Shown: in pieces, positions 9,104 to 18,566 of the stretch
Layout: every line of letters begins with the position of its first letter
How positions within the stretch are numbered: the stretch's first letter is position 1
Assembly (NCBI GenBank): GCA_035651455.1
Contig: DASRFR010000007.1
Location: 20,851-84,850, forward strand
Direction of reading: 5' to 3'
Length of the DNA stretch: 64,000 nt
Source of the DNA: DASRFR01 sp035651455
Lineage (GTDB): Bacteria > Acidobacteriota > Terriglobia > Terriglobales > Acidobacteriaceae
Program-made: the position numbers and the translations under genes
Notes under the pieces: generated by a model
What the model was told of the DNA's origin: nothing
What the model saw: the letters and a program-made list of their open reading frames with translations, nothing else
Database searches by the model: none

Positions 9104-12100
9104 CTACAAGCCCGGCCCATCCGGATAGGCCGGCAAATCCGGAGGCCGCGGTGCGAGCTTTTTCGGGTGCTCCTGCATGTCTTTCAGCACCATCTCGATC
9201 GCCTTCTCCAGTTGCGTGTCCTTCCCTTTCACCACGTCTTCCGGACGGTTTTCCACAACAACGTCGGGCTGTACTCCCTTGTTTTCAACCGTCCACTTGC
9301 TGTTCAGGTCGTAGCGGGCGAACTCGGGCCGGGTAATATAACCGCCATCGAGAAGCGGGATGTTTCCCCGAATTCCCCTTACTCCACCCCAGGTCCTCTC
9401 TCCAATGAGTGGTCCCAGCTTGTAGTACTTGAAGAAGTAGCTGAAGATGTCGCCATCCGAGGCGGCATAGTGGTTGGTAATGGCCAGCATCGAACCGTGG
9501 AACACATTCGGAGGCACGGTCCCGCTTTCCCAGTTGCGCGCCGAGTCCATTCCTGCCAGGATCCGCCGCAGCCGCTCGAAAATCAGCTGATCGACAAAGC
9601 CCCCGCCGTTATAGCGCACATCAATGATCATGCCTTCTTTGCGGATCTGCGGGAAATACTGCTTCACGAAGGCGTTCAGCCCCGGCGCTCCCATGTCGGG
9701 GATATAAATGTAACCGACCCGGCCGTTGCTGGCCGCGTCTACTTTCTTGCGGTTGCTCTCGATCCAGTAGTTCTCGCGCAGTTCGCCTTCGTCCGCAATC
9801 GGCTTCACCTTCACTGTTCGCGTCCCGTCTTCGGAAGGCTTGGAATTGACGGTCAGCGTCACCGTGTCATTCGCCGTGTTTACGAACAGCTCGTAGGGGT
9901 TTTGTGGGGCCTTCAGCGAGCGCCCGTTCACCGCAATCAGGTAATCGCCCTCGTGCACGTTGACGCCCGGCTCGGTCAGCGGCGAGCGAAGTTTGTCGTG
10001 CCAGTTCTCGCCGGCATAAATTTTCTTGAACCGGTAATAGCCGGTTGCCTTGTCGGCTTCATAGTCCGCCGCCAATAAGCCCATGTTGTTGTGAGGCAGC
10101 TCGGGGTAATCTCCGCCGCCCACATAGGTGTGGGAGTTCGACAATTCCCCGATCATTTCTCCGAGGATGTAGGTCAGCGTGTAGCGATCGGGAACGTAGG
10201 GCAACAGCGCGGCATACTTGTCACGAATCTTGTCCCAATCGTTGCCGTTCATGGATTTTTCAAAGAAGTAGTCGCGCTCCTGCCGGTACACCTCGTTGAA
10301 GATGTCCTTCCATTCCTGCGGAGGATCGACTTCCATCTTGAGGCCCGCCAGGCTCAACGCCCCGTCTCCGACCTTCTTCGGCCCATCCGGTTTCGCATCA
10401 ATGATTCCGTAGGTCTGCGTTCCCGGCGCACCTTCAGCCTGGTAGAGCAGCTTAGTGCCGTCAAAGGACACGGTGAATCGGTCCACGTTCTCGATCAGGT
10501 CCTTGGCTTTGTGCTCTTTCAGGTCGTAAACATGGACCGCCGAATTCTCGCCCGGGACCGGACCCGACAACCCCTGAATGGGAGCCGTGGAGTAATAGAT
10601 GTACCCCTTGGCAGCGGCAAAGGACCGGATCACTCCCGGATCCCCCGGGAGCGCGACCACACGGTTCTGGATTCCATCCAGGTCAATGCGGAACTCCGGC
10701 TTGGTTTCCTTCTTTTTCTCTTTTGCCTCTTTGCCCTTTTCAGCCTCTTTTCCCTTGGCCGGCTTCTCTTCCTTGGAGCTTGCGCTTGCAGCCGGCTCCT
10801 CCTTCTTCGGCTCAGACTCGTCACTCAGTGCCGGAAAGGGCGACGGCTCATCCGCCTTCAGGGTGGCGATGTACACCCGCGTCGTCTTCGGATTGGCAAA
10901 CTCGAAATCGACGTTTCCCAGCACCTCGTTGAAATCCCGGTCCGAAAGGAAGTACAGGTACTTGCCATCGGGATCGAAAATGGGCGCGTAGCTGTTAGTC
11001 ATGCTGGTGGTCACTGGAGTGATCTTTCCATCCGCCAGCGAATACAAGTTCACCACCGCATACTGCGTCTCGGCAGGCTTGTCGTAGGCCAGCCATTTGC
11101 TGTCCGGCGACCACGAGTAATTCGTGATCTCACCGTACTTTGCCTGGTCCACCTTCACCTGCTTTTTGTCGTTGACATCCACGTACCAGAGGGTCAGGTC
11201 TTTGTCGGCCCATACCAGCTTCTTGCTGTCAGGCGACCAATACGGCGGGAACTTGAATCCCTTGTAGCCGCTCGTGATTTGCTGCTCCTTGCCCAGGCCA
11301 TCCTGCGGGATGATAAACAACTCGTCCTCACCGGTCCGGTCTGAGACGTACGCGATATATTTGCCGTCCGGCGACCAGGCCACCGACTTCTCGCGAACCC
11401 CCGGCGTGTGGGTCAGGTTGCGAATGCTTCCCTCTTTGGCCGGAACCGTAAAAACGTCGCCGCGCGCGGCGATCACCGCACGCTTACCGTCGGGTGAGAT
11501 CTCGAAATCACTGACCAGTTTGTTGACGCTGGTCCACCGCTTCATGCGCTGGTCCGTTTCACCCGGCACGTAGATCGTCAACTTGGTGGCTTGCTTCGAT
11601 TGCAAATTGAAGGTGTATAGGTAACCGCCATTCTCGTAGACGATCGAGTCCGGCCCCAGGCTCGGCCACATCACGTCGAAGTCGGTGTAGTGCGTGAGTT
11701 GCTCCACCTGCTTCGAGCCCAGGTCGTAGCTGTAAATGTTCAGCCGGTGATCTTCTCCGCGATCCGAGGTGAAATAAATCGTGTTTCCGTGCCACATGGG
11801 AAATGTGTCGGTCCAGTCGGTATGAGGGACAGTTTCACTGCTGTTGTTCTTGAGATCGTAGATGACGATGCTCTGCGCCATCCCGCCCGTGTAGCGCTTC
11901 CAGGTCCGAAAATTCCGGAAGATCGGGTTGTAGGCGATCTTCGATCCGTCCGCATTGAACGACGCTACTCCGCCCTGGTCCATGGGCATGGGCTCAGGCA
12001 AGCCGCCGTCCACTGAGACGCTGAACTGGCGCTTGATCCAGCCGTTGGTGGCATCGCGCCGCGACAGAAAAACAATGCGCTTACTGTCCGGAGTCCACGC

Positions 12101-12478
12101 CACTACCTCGTTGTGGACGCCCATGCGGTCGCTGAGAGGCTGCGCACTTCCCTGGTGGAAGGTCAACTGCTTCGGTTGCCCGCCTTCGGCCGGCATCACA
12201 TAAACATTAAAATTGCCGTCGTATTGCCCGGTGAAGGCGAGCCATTTGCCGTCTGGCGAGAATTTCGGAAACAGTTCCCTTCCAGGATGTGTCGTAATCC
12301 GACGCGCCACGCCGCCAGTATTGGAAGCCAGCCACAGATCGCCGCCGTAGTAGAACGCGATCTTATCTTTTGAGATGTCGGGAAAGCGCAGCATGCGCCC
12401 TTCCTGCATTTCCTGTCCCCAGCTCAAGCAGGAACAAAGCATTACGCACACGCCTACCCAGTTTTTCCAGCAAAACAT
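9104..12478 (-). CDS. Tricorn-type protease, secreted
   Basis: A 1124-residue protein. After a signal peptide (MFCWKNWVGVCVMLCSCLSW) come WD40/PD40 beta-propeller repeats (about residues 30-560, with several 'SPDGK' and 'SPDSK' units). A Lys/Glu/Ala-rich linker follows (about 575-635), then a tricorn C1 region, a PDZ domain and a C-terminal S41-type protease domain. The nucleophile is the Ser in AASDGDIFSYFF. Tricorn homologues trim peptides to short fragments; the signal peptide points to periplasmic action here. ATG 12478 has GGAGGAG 6 nt upstream. The frame is open to 12580 but adds a non-signal extension. Confidence 0.88.
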   Translation of the reverse strand: MFCWKNWVGVCVMLCSCLSWGQEMQEGRMLRFPDISKDKIAFYYGGDLWLASNTGGVARRITTHPGRELFPKFSPDGKWLAFTGQYDGNFNVYVMPAEGGQPKQLTFHQGSAQPLSDRMGVHNEVVAWTPDSKRIVFLSRRDATNGWIKRQFSVSVDGGLPEPMPMDQGGVASFNADGSKIAYNPIFRNFRTWKRYTGGMAQSIVIYDLKNNSSETVPHTDWTDTFPMWHGNTIYFTSDRGEDHRLNIYSYDLGSKQVEQLTHYTDFDVMWPSLGPDSIVYENGGYLYTFNLQSKQATKLTIYVPGETDQRMKRWTSVNKLVSDFEISPDGKRAVIAARGDVFTVPAKEGSIRNLTHTPGVREKSVAWSPDGKYIAYVSDRTGEDELFIIPQDGLGKEQQITSGYKGFKFPPYWSPDSKKLVWADKDLTLWYVDVNDKKQVKVDQAKYGEITNYSWSPDSKWLAYDKPAETQYAVVNLYSLADGKITPVTTSMTNSYAPIFDPDGKYLYFLSDRDFNEVLGNVDFEFANPKTTRVYIATLKADEPSPFPALSDESEPKKEEPAASASSKEEKPAKGKEAEKGKEAKEKKKETKPEFRIDLDGIQNRVVALPGDPGVIRSFAAAKGYIYYSTAPIQGLSGPVPGENSAVHVYDLKEHKAKDLIENVDRFTVSFDGTKLLYQAEGAPGTQTYGIIDAKPDGPKKVGDGALSLAGLKMEVDPPQEWKDIFNEVYRQERDYFFEKSMNGNDWDKIRDKYAALLPYVPDRYTLTYILGEMIGELSNSHTYVGGGDYPELPHNNMGLLAADYEADKATGYYRFKKIYAGENWHDKLRSPLTEPGVNVHEGDYLIAVNGRSLKAPQNPYELFVNTANDTVTLTVNSKPSEDGTRTVKVKPIADEGELRENYWIESNRKKVDAASNGRVGYIYIPDMGAPGLNAFVKQYFPQIRKEGMIIDVRYNGGGFVDQLIFERLRRILAGMDSARNWESGTVPPNVFHGSMLAITNHYAASDGDIFSYFFKYYKLGPLIGERTWGGVRGIRGNIPLLDGGYITRPEFARYDLNSKWTVENKGVQPDVVVENRPEDVVKGKDTQLEKAIEMVLKDMQEHPKKLAPRPPDLPAYPDGPGL

Positions 12479-12578
12479 GAGAGCTCCTCCGGAAGGAATC
12501 TTCGAACCAAGGCATGAACTTGAATCATGAAAAGGAAACCGGTGATTGTAACAGGTTCTTCTCTGCGTTCTCTGCGGC

Positions 12579-12741
12579 ATTTCTCGCCGATCTTACGGTT
12601 TTAAGTTTTTGAACGACCTCGCCCGAAGCGCGAATTGCGACGCTCAAACCATAAACGGAGCCTCGCGCCCACGCGGTGACAGACAACACATCCCGAAGTG
12701 TTATAGACGCGCCTGGTCGGCATTGGAAAGCTCGCCTACCC
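12579..12741. other. Intergenic region upstream of the protease and amidase
   Basis: This is the divergent promoter region. It contains a short degenerate CTCTGCGTTCTCTGCGG block (about 12555-12575, inside the unused 5' extension of the protease frame) resembling the repeat at 47153. No gene is visible. Confidence 0.4.
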
Positions 12742-12747
12742 TATAAT
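12742..12747 (+). promoter_or_regulatory. -10 box of the amidase gene
   Basis: TATAAT is followed by a 23-nt leader that contains a good GGGAGG ribosome site before the TTG start. No well-spaced -35 box is visible. Confidence 0.5.
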
Positions 12748-12770
12748 CCTTTCCATTCCGGGAGGGTACC

Positions 12771-14435
12771 TTGAGCGTGAAATCAGACCCAGCACTCCAG
12801 AATGAGCGTTCGTCCCGTCGCGAATTTCTCAGAACTGCAACCTTAAGCGCTGCCGGAACCACGCTTCTTCCAGCTATCAGCCGTCATGCAACCGCCGCGT
12901 CCGTCCCGCTCCCTCAGGCTCCGGCCTTTGAACTTGATGAAGCTACAGTGGACCAACTCCAGCAACTTATGTCGCAGGGCGCCCTGACCTCCCATGCCGT
13001 CACCGAGAAGTATCTCGCCCGCATTGCTGCGATGGACAAGCAAGGGCCGGGCGTGAACGCGATCATCGAACTGAATCCCGATGCCTTGGCGATCGCCGCT
13101 GAACTCGACCAGGAGCGCAAAGGAAAAGGCGCTCGCGGTCCCCTCCACGGAATTCCCGTGCTGATCAAAGACAACATCGACACGGCCGACAAGATGATGA
13201 CCACCGCCGGATCGCTTGCCCTGGCCGGCCAGCACGCTCCCAAGGACGCCTTTGTCGCCCAAAAACTTCGCGCCGCCGGCGCCGTGATTCTCGGCAAGAC
13301 CAACCTCAGCGAATGGGCCAATATCCGCTCCAGTCATTCCAGCAGCGGCTGGAGCGGGCGCGGCGGGCTCACCCGTAACCCCTATGCACTCGACCGCAAT
13401 CCCTGCGGCTCGAGTTCGGGCACCGGCGCCGCCGTTTCCGCCAACTTCTGCGTCGCCGGCGTAGGCACTGAAACCGATGGTTCGGTAGTCTGTCCTTCCT
13501 CCGCAAACGGTTTGGCCGGTATCAAGCCCACGCTTGGTTTAATCAGCCGTTCCGGCATCATCCCCATCGCTCACAGCCAGGACACTGCGGGTCCTATGGC
13601 CCGCACCGTTCGCGACGCGGCCATTCTGCTTACCGCGCTTGCGGGCCCGGACCCCGCCGATGCCGCGACCTCCGCCAGCGCAGCTCATATGCAACGCGAC
13701 TACACCAAGTTCCTCGATCCCAGCGGACTGCACGGCGCACGAATCGGCGTGGCCCGAAAATATTTTGGTTTTAGCGATGAAGTGGACCGGCTCTTCACCG
13801 ATCTGCTGGCTGAAATGAGAAAGCAGGGAGCGATTCTCGTTGATCCCGCCGATCTCGAAACCCATGGCAAATTCGATGACACCGAACTCACCGTTCTTCT
13901 CTATGAATTGAAAGCTGATCTGAACGCCTATTTGAAAGCTCGCGGACCCGACTCGCCTGTCCACAGCTTGAAAGAGATCATCGATTTCAACGAAGCGAAC
14001 CGGGCCAAAGAGATGCCCTACTTCGGCCAGGACCTGTTTCTGAAAGCGCAGGATAAGGGGCCATTAACCACCAAAGAGTACACCGACGCGCTCGCCGCCA
14101 ATCGTCGCCTGAGTCGTGCCGAAGGCATTGACGCGCTCATGGACAAGCACAAGCTCGATGCAATCCTGGCCCCGACCGGTAGCCCGGCGTGGTTGACGGA
14201 CTTGGCGAATGGCGACCACTCAGGAGGCGGCAGCTCGAACGCAGCCGCAGTCGCCGGTTATCCCGACATCACGGTTCCAGCCGGATTCGTCTTTGGCCTA
14301 CCGGTGGGTATTTCGTTCTTTGGCCGCGCCTGGAGCGAGCCCACGCTGCTGAAAATCGCGTACGGCTTCGAGCAGACATTCAAAGCTCGAAAACCACCGC
14401 AATTTCTGGCCAGCGTGAAACTAGGAATTTACTGA
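12771..14435 (+). CDS. Amidase, Tat-exported
   Basis: A 554-residue amidase-signature enzyme. The N terminus has a twin-arginine signal (SSRREFLRTATLSAAGTTLL). The Ser-Ser-Lys catalytic set is visible: Lys in PVLIKDNIDTADK, the Gly/Ser-rich GSSSGTGAAVSANF and the nucleophile region ETDGSVVCPSSANGLAGIKP. The family hydrolyses amide bonds of many substrates; the substrate is unknown and the GatA role is unlikely because of export. The start is TTG 12771 with GGGAGG 5-10 nt upstream. A 99-nt gap separates it from the convergent permease gene. Confidence 0.9.
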   Translation: MSVKSDPALQNERSSRREFLRTATLSAAGTTLLPAISRHATAASVPLPQAPAFELDEATVDQLQQLMSQGALTSHAVTEKYLARIAAMDKQGPGVNAIIELNPDALAIAAELDQERKGKGARGPLHGIPVLIKDNIDTADKMMTTAGSLALAGQHAPKDAFVAQKLRAAGAVILGKTNLSEWANIRSSHSSSGWSGRGGLTRNPYALDRNPCGSSSGTGAAVSANFCVAGVGTETDGSVVCPSSANGLAGIKPTLGLISRSGIIPIAHSQDTAGPMARTVRDAAILLTALAGPDPADAATSASAAHMQRDYTKFLDPSGLHGARIGVARKYFGFSDEVDRLFTDLLAEMRKQGAILVDPADLETHGKFDDTELTVLLYELKADLNAYLKARGPDSPVHSLKEIIDFNEANRAKEMPYFGQDLFLKAQDKGPLTTKEYTDALAANRRLSRAEGIDALMDKHKLDAILAPTGSPAWLTDLANGDHSGGGSSNAAAVAGYPDITVPAGFVFGLPVGISFFGRAWSEPTLLKIAYGFEQTFKARKPPQFLASVKLGIY

Positions 14436-14534
14436 ACTCAAACTAAAGCAAAGGTACTCCCGGCAGCTTGTTACGTCATCCAAGCGCGGCGAGGGATCTC
14501 GCGTGCGCAAAGGCCGCTCTTACAAGAACGCAGC

Positions 14535-15776
14535 TTACTCGTACCGCAGCGCCTCGATTGGATCCAGGTTCGCTGCCCGCACCGCCGGAAACATCCCGCT
14601 CACCAATCCTACAATCCCCAGGATGGTGGTCGCAATCAGCACGATCTTAGGCGCTACAATCAGGCGGATATCTCCCGCGTCCGCATGCGATGCCATCGCA
14701 CTGTACAAGGTGAGTCGCCCCACCGTCAGAGACACCAGGTACGACAGCGCAATTCCCAGCACTCCTCCGGCGGCGGTAATCACCATGGCCTCCGCCAGGA
14801 ACTGAAACAGGATGTCCTTCTTCCGCGCCCCCAACGCCTTCTCCACCCCAATCTCGCGCGTTCGCTGCGTCACCGAGACCAGCATGATGTTCATCAGCCC
14901 CACTCCGCCAATCCCCAGCGTGATGGTTCCGATGAATGTCAGCAGGACTTTCAGGCCCATGGTGATGATGTTGAACTGGTCCAACTGCTTCTGCGCGTCA
15001 AAAATGAAAACCGCCCGTTGATCGTCCGGTTTGAAACTGTGCGCAACGGCCAGCGCCTCGCGCACCGTCTTGGTCAGCTTGTCATGGTTCATGCCTTCAA
15101 AGTCGAGCCAGATTCCCAGCACGTAATGCGTGTCCTGCAGCACATCCATGGCGTTATACGGAATGTAGATCTGGCGGTTGATGTCGCTGTCGCTCTCCTG
15201 CATGCGTGGCTGCAGAATCCCTACTACCTCAAAGCTGATACCGTTCACGCGAATGTGCTCGCCCAGGGCGTTGGCGCCAGAAAACAGCTTCTCCTTCGCT
15301 TCCGGCCCGATCACCGCGACACGCGCTTTGCTGAGGTTGTCCTCGTCATTTACAAAACGTCCATCCATCAATTCCAGGTTCCAGATGTCGAAGACCGGCG
15401 GGTCCACTCCCCGGATGGGCAACGAGAAAGATCGCGTGTCGTTGGCTACCGTGCACTGCTTGTCGCCTTCCCGCGAAATGTGCCGGATCAGCGGCGCCAC
15501 GTTCCGCAGCAGTTCGACATCCTCACCGGTAAATCGAATCTGCACTCCCGCCTTGTTTCCGCCGGCCTGTTGGGAAGTCCGTCCAGGAAACACTCCCACC
15601 GCCTTCGCGCCGAAGCTTTCGAAAATATTTTGAATGGCAGCCCCGAAGCCTTCTCCATAGGCGAGCAGCAACACCACGGTCGCGATCCCCCAAGCCATCC
15701 CCAGCATGGTCAGGACCGTCTTCTGCATATCGTGGCGCATGGCGCCATACGCCTGCTGCATCAAGTCACGCTTCAT
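14535..15776 (-). CDS. MacB-type ABC transporter permease (second of pair)
   Basis: A 413-residue FtsX/MacB-like permease. An N-terminal membrane helix (VLTMLGMAWGIATVVLLLAY) is followed by a large periplasmic MacB_PCD domain (about residues 45-270). Three C-terminal helices of the FtsX domain follow, with the conserved REIGVEKALGARKKDILFQF. It lies 2 nt downstream of a homologous permease and is clearly co-transcribed with it. Such permeases usually need an ATPase of the MacB/LolD type, and none lies beside this pair. Export of a lipoprotein, peptide or small molecule is possible. Confidence 0.88.
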   Translation of the reverse strand: MKRDLMQQAYGAMRHDMQKTVLTMLGMAWGIATVVLLLAYGEGFGAAIQNIFESFGAKAVGVFPGRTSQQAGGNKAGVQIRFTGEDVELLRNVAPLIRHISREGDKQCTVANDTRSFSLPIRGVDPPVFDIWNLELMDGRFVNDEDNLSKARVAVIGPEAKEKLFSGANALGEHIRVNGISFEVVGILQPRMQESDSDINRQIYIPYNAMDVLQDTHYVLGIWLDFEGMNHDKLTKTVREALAVAHSFKPDDQRAVFIFDAQKQLDQFNIITMGLKVLLTFIGTITLGIGGVGLMNIMLVSVTQRTREIGVEKALGARKKDILFQFLAEAMVITAAGGVLGIALSYLVSLTVGRLTLYSAMASHADAGDIRLIVAPKIVLIATTILGIVGLVSGMFPAVRAANLDPIEALRYE

Positions 15777-15778
15777 GC

Positions 15779-17029
15779 CTATTCCTTGCGGAGCGCCTCC
15801 ACGGGTTGCAGCATCGCCGCCTTCCGCGCCGGGTACAGTCCTGCCGCAATCCCCGCCAGCGCTAATGATGCGATGGCCAGCACAGCCGTCGAGGGCACCA
15901 GTTTCGGCGTATCGAAGCCCGGCGGCTGCGGAAGCATCGCCAGGCTTGCCATGAAAGCGGCTGCTCCGCAGATGCCGAAGCCCCCGCTCAGCAGGGTCAG
16001 AAATGCCCCTTCGATGAAGAACTGGAACATCACGCTGCGTCGGGTGGCTCCCAGAGCCTTTCGCAATCCGATCTCCGATGTCCGGTCCGCCACCGCCACC
16101 AGCATGATGTTGATGATCCCGATCGCGCCCAGCCCCAGCGTCACCAGGCCCACGCTCCCCAAAAACATGTTCATGGCATCAAAGATCTTGCCTACCTGGT
16201 CGGCGGTCTGCACCGTGTCCCATTCCTCGAACGAATCCGCGTTGTGGTAATCGAACCCGTGGTTTCTGGCAATGACCTTATGTACTTCGAGCTTGGCAGC
16301 ATCGTGCAGTGAGCGTTCCGTCGGTTGATAGTTGACGAACGAGATTGCGTCGTTCACTTCCCCTACATTCAGCGGCGGAAAGTATTGCCGCATGGTGTTG
16401 TAGGGAATAAAAATCCGCATGTTGAGATTGTTGTTGTCTCCGTGTCCGATGCGCTGCAGCGTGCCTACGACTTCGAAGCGAATCCCGTTCAGCAGGATCG
16501 TGCTTCCCAGCGATGGCCGCCCGGGAAAGAGTAGACGCCGCGCCTCGTCACCCAGGACAATCACAGCCCGTTTCTGGCTGTCATCGTAATCATTGATCCA
16601 GCGTCCGTCGGCGATCGGCAGGTAACGGATCTGGTTCAGGTCGGCCGTACATCCCAGCAATTGCCCGCTGGTGCTGAAAAAATCGCTCACTGCCCGGACG
16701 TCATTGCGTGACAAGACGGCATCGGCTTGCTTCACATGCGGCGCTTCGGCCCGGATATCGAGCAGGTCGCGATAGGTGAGGTAGTATTGCCGCAGCCCGC
16801 TGAAACTGCCCTGCTTCACCGGCGCCCGCCCCGACCAGATAAACATCACGTTCTCGCCGAAGGCATCGAATTGTTTCCTGTTGCCGGAGCGGAACCCTTC
16901 GCCCAGTCCCACCAGCAAGAGCAATGATCCGACGCCCCACGCGATCCCGAACATGGTGAGAAACGAGCGCAGCTTATGGGCCCATAAATTGCGCAGAGTT
17001 TGTCCGAAGATATCGAAGAGTAACCGCAT
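15779..17029 (-). CDS. MacB-type ABC transporter permease (first of pair)
   Basis: A 416-residue homologue of the downstream permease, with the same layout: N-terminal helix SFLTMFGIAWGVGSLLLLVG, periplasmic MacB_PCD domain and C-terminal FtsX domain with SEIGLRKALGATRRSVMFQF. The two proteins have diverged clearly and probably form a heterodimeric channel. It is first in a two-gene operon, and no ATP-binding subunit is found upstream of 17029. Confidence 0.88.
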   Translation of the reverse strand: MRLLFDIFGQTLRNLWAHKLRSFLTMFGIAWGVGSLLLLVGLGEGFRSGNRKQFDAFGENVMFIWSGRAPVKQGSFSGLRQYYLTYRDLLDIRAEAPHVKQADAVLSRNDVRAVSDFFSTSGQLLGCTADLNQIRYLPIADGRWINDYDDSQKRAVIVLGDEARRLLFPGRPSLGSTILLNGIRFEVVGTLQRIGHGDNNNLNMRIFIPYNTMRQYFPPLNVGEVNDAISFVNYQPTERSLHDAAKLEVHKVIARNHGFDYHNADSFEEWDTVQTADQVGKIFDAMNMFLGSVGLVTLGLGAIGIINIMLVAVADRTSEIGLRKALGATRRSVMFQFFIEGAFLTLLSGGFGICGAAAFMASLAMLPQPPGFDTPKLVPSTAVLAIASLALAGIAAGLYPARKAAMLQPVEALRKE

Positions 17030-17207
17030 GAGCGCAAAAACTTGCAGTCTAACGAGTAGCGTTGGACAACAGGTGATCCAAAACCGGTGAGCTGCAAACT
17101 ATTTCACCTTCGAGCATCTCACGATTCAACAGAAAAGCAAATTAACCTTGTCACTTTTCAGGCTCTCGCACATCTCACACCGCAACACCAGCACTGAGGG
17201 GGCGTTG

Positions 17208-17348
17208 ATGTTGTTTCTGAAACTTTTCCTGTTGACCTGGTTTGTCGCCGGCGTGGGCACTGCCATTGGCGGATTGGCTTGGACTTGCTGGAAGAGTTCC
17301 CAGATGTTGAAGGACTCTCCGGCGCCCTCGCGCGCGTTCGGAGATTGA
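17208..17348 (+). CDS. Small membrane protein
   Basis: A 46-residue frame with a strong hydrophobic helix (MLFLKLFLLTWFVAGVGTAI) and a short polar tail. ATG 17208 follows TGAGGGGG. A strong rho-independent hairpin lies about 85 nt downstream. It stands alone and divergent from the permease operon. The function is unknown, and it could be a chance frame. Confidence 0.45.
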   Translation: MLFLKLFLLTWFVAGVGTAIGGLAWTCWKSSQMLKDSPAPSRAFGD

Positions 17349-17432
17349 TGCGCGCAGTGGTCCTCCCCCGTTTCCCTTCTCCGATGTGCAAGCTTCTGCA
17401 GGTTTGCTCAACTTATTTTCACATCCGAAATT

Positions 17433-17474
17433 AAAAAGCCCGCAGGCGCCTTCTGGACGCCTCGGGCTTTTTGC
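17433..17474. terminator. Bidirectional rho-independent terminator
   Basis: The arms AAAAAGCCCG-C-AGGCG and CGCCT-CGGGCTTTTT form a long stem with one bulge, flanked by A and T runs on opposite sides. It lies between the small membrane gene and the convergent sulfotransferase-like gene and can serve both. Confidence 0.85.
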
Positions 17475-17571
17475 CGTATCCCTTTGCCTCGCATGAGGCG
17501 GGTTGACTGTACCGCCGGCGCAACCACATTCCTGTGACATAGATCACTAATCTTTGTGATCACACCTGAAC

Positions 17572-18129
17572 CTACGACCGGTTGCGATAAAGCGAGGGGT
17601 CTACCTGCTCCGCCATCTTGTGCACATCCAGTTCGATGCCCAGGAACTTCTTCAGTTCGTCGGCGCTGGCGCGCGGGTCGTCGAGCACGCGCCGGTATGG
17701 CATGCGAAGCATCGCGATGTCCGGTCTCGTTTTCAGCCACGCTTCCAGCTTGCGCAGATGCCCTTCAAAAGCCGGGGCCATTACGTCGTGGCTCACGAAG
17801 TCCGAAGTCCCCCGCCGGCGCAGCATCTCATCCTGCGAGGTCAGGACCTCGGCCAGTGGCCGCTGCATGAACACCACCTTGTAGGTACGACCCGGGGGAA
17901 TTGCCATCAGCAACTGTGAAATCACTTTCACCACTTTGCCCTCGGCCTCGTCAATGAGGCGGGGCTGCTTAGGCAGCAGCTTGGCCGGTTCCCACTCGCA
18001 ATAGCCCTTGGGATTGTCGGCGTCCGGTTTGCGCTCATGGTCGGTCAGCATCTCCATGCCTCCCGCCGAAAGCATCTGCATCATTAAAGACGTTCCCGAG
18101 CGGGGCAGTCCCGACACTATCGTGATCAC
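17572..18129 (-). CDS. Sulfotransferase-like P-loop protein
   Basis: A 185-residue protein starting MITIVSGLPRSGTSLMMQML, where GLPRSGTS is the 5'-phosphosulfate-binding loop typical of PAPS-dependent sulfotransferases. A second family-like element is YRRVLDDPRASADELKKFLG near the C terminus. It is short for a sulfotransferase (usually 250 or more residues), so catalytic activity is uncertain. The start is GTG 18129 with no convincing ribosome site. Downstream is the bidirectional terminator. No carbohydrate or capsule cluster is adjacent to suggest a substrate. Confidence 0.7.
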   Translation of the reverse strand: MITIVSGLPRSGTSLMMQMLSAGGMEMLTDHERKPDADNPKGYCEWEPAKLLPKQPRLIDEAEGKVVKVISQLLMAIPPGRTYKVVFMQRPLAEVLTSQDEMLRRRGTSDFVSHDVMAPAFEGHLRKLEAWLKTRPDIAMLRMPYRRVLDDPRASADELKKFLGIELDVHKMAEQVDPSLYRNRS

Positions 18130-18566
18130 GATTTCGCGTTACCTTCCCGAAGCAAAATTTCGCAGCTCCCGAATTCTATTCGACGCGCCCTCCGCCGACA
18201 AACTTTCGGTGATCTGTCTGCTTACGACATTCTTTTTACAAGCGTGCGACAACTCTTTCTTAGTCCTCGGCTAGAGTCTTGCCGCTGTTGTTGCGGTGCA
18301 TGGAAAACTTTTCACGTGTGCCGGAAGTATACGGAGAAGAACTTCTGTGCACCTTCGCCGGAAAGTTACAACTAGGTATGGTAGTACGCTTCGTAATTTA
18401 ATAATCTCCGCGCGCCTGTCTTTGCGGGCGTTCGGCGGTTGAAATCACGAATCAGGCAGGACGCATCACCCACTGCCCTAGACATCCGCGTTTGACCTTG
18501 CTTCCTCTCGGCCGGGGAACCTCGCGGCAGCAACACCGATCGTAATTCAAAAGGAGACTCACCCGA
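18130..18566. other. 437-nt divergent intergenic region
   Basis: It lies between the sulfotransferase-like gene and the secreted HExxE protein. The secreted gene's ribosome site (AAAAGGAG) is at 18549-18556. No reading frame in it looks coding and I recognise no RNA motif. Confidence 0.45.

Noticed and set aside
9167..11344. Two long plus-strand frames (303 and 417 codons) opposite the Tricorn gene
   Set aside because: They are antisense shadows: no domains, no start signal, and the minus-strand protein is continuous and recognisable.
14685..16250. Long plus-strand frame of 521 codons opposite the permease genes
   Set aside because: It runs antisense through two clear ABC permeases, has Arg/His/Gln-rich non-protein-like composition and no ribosome site. 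GC-rich third positions of the real genes explain it.
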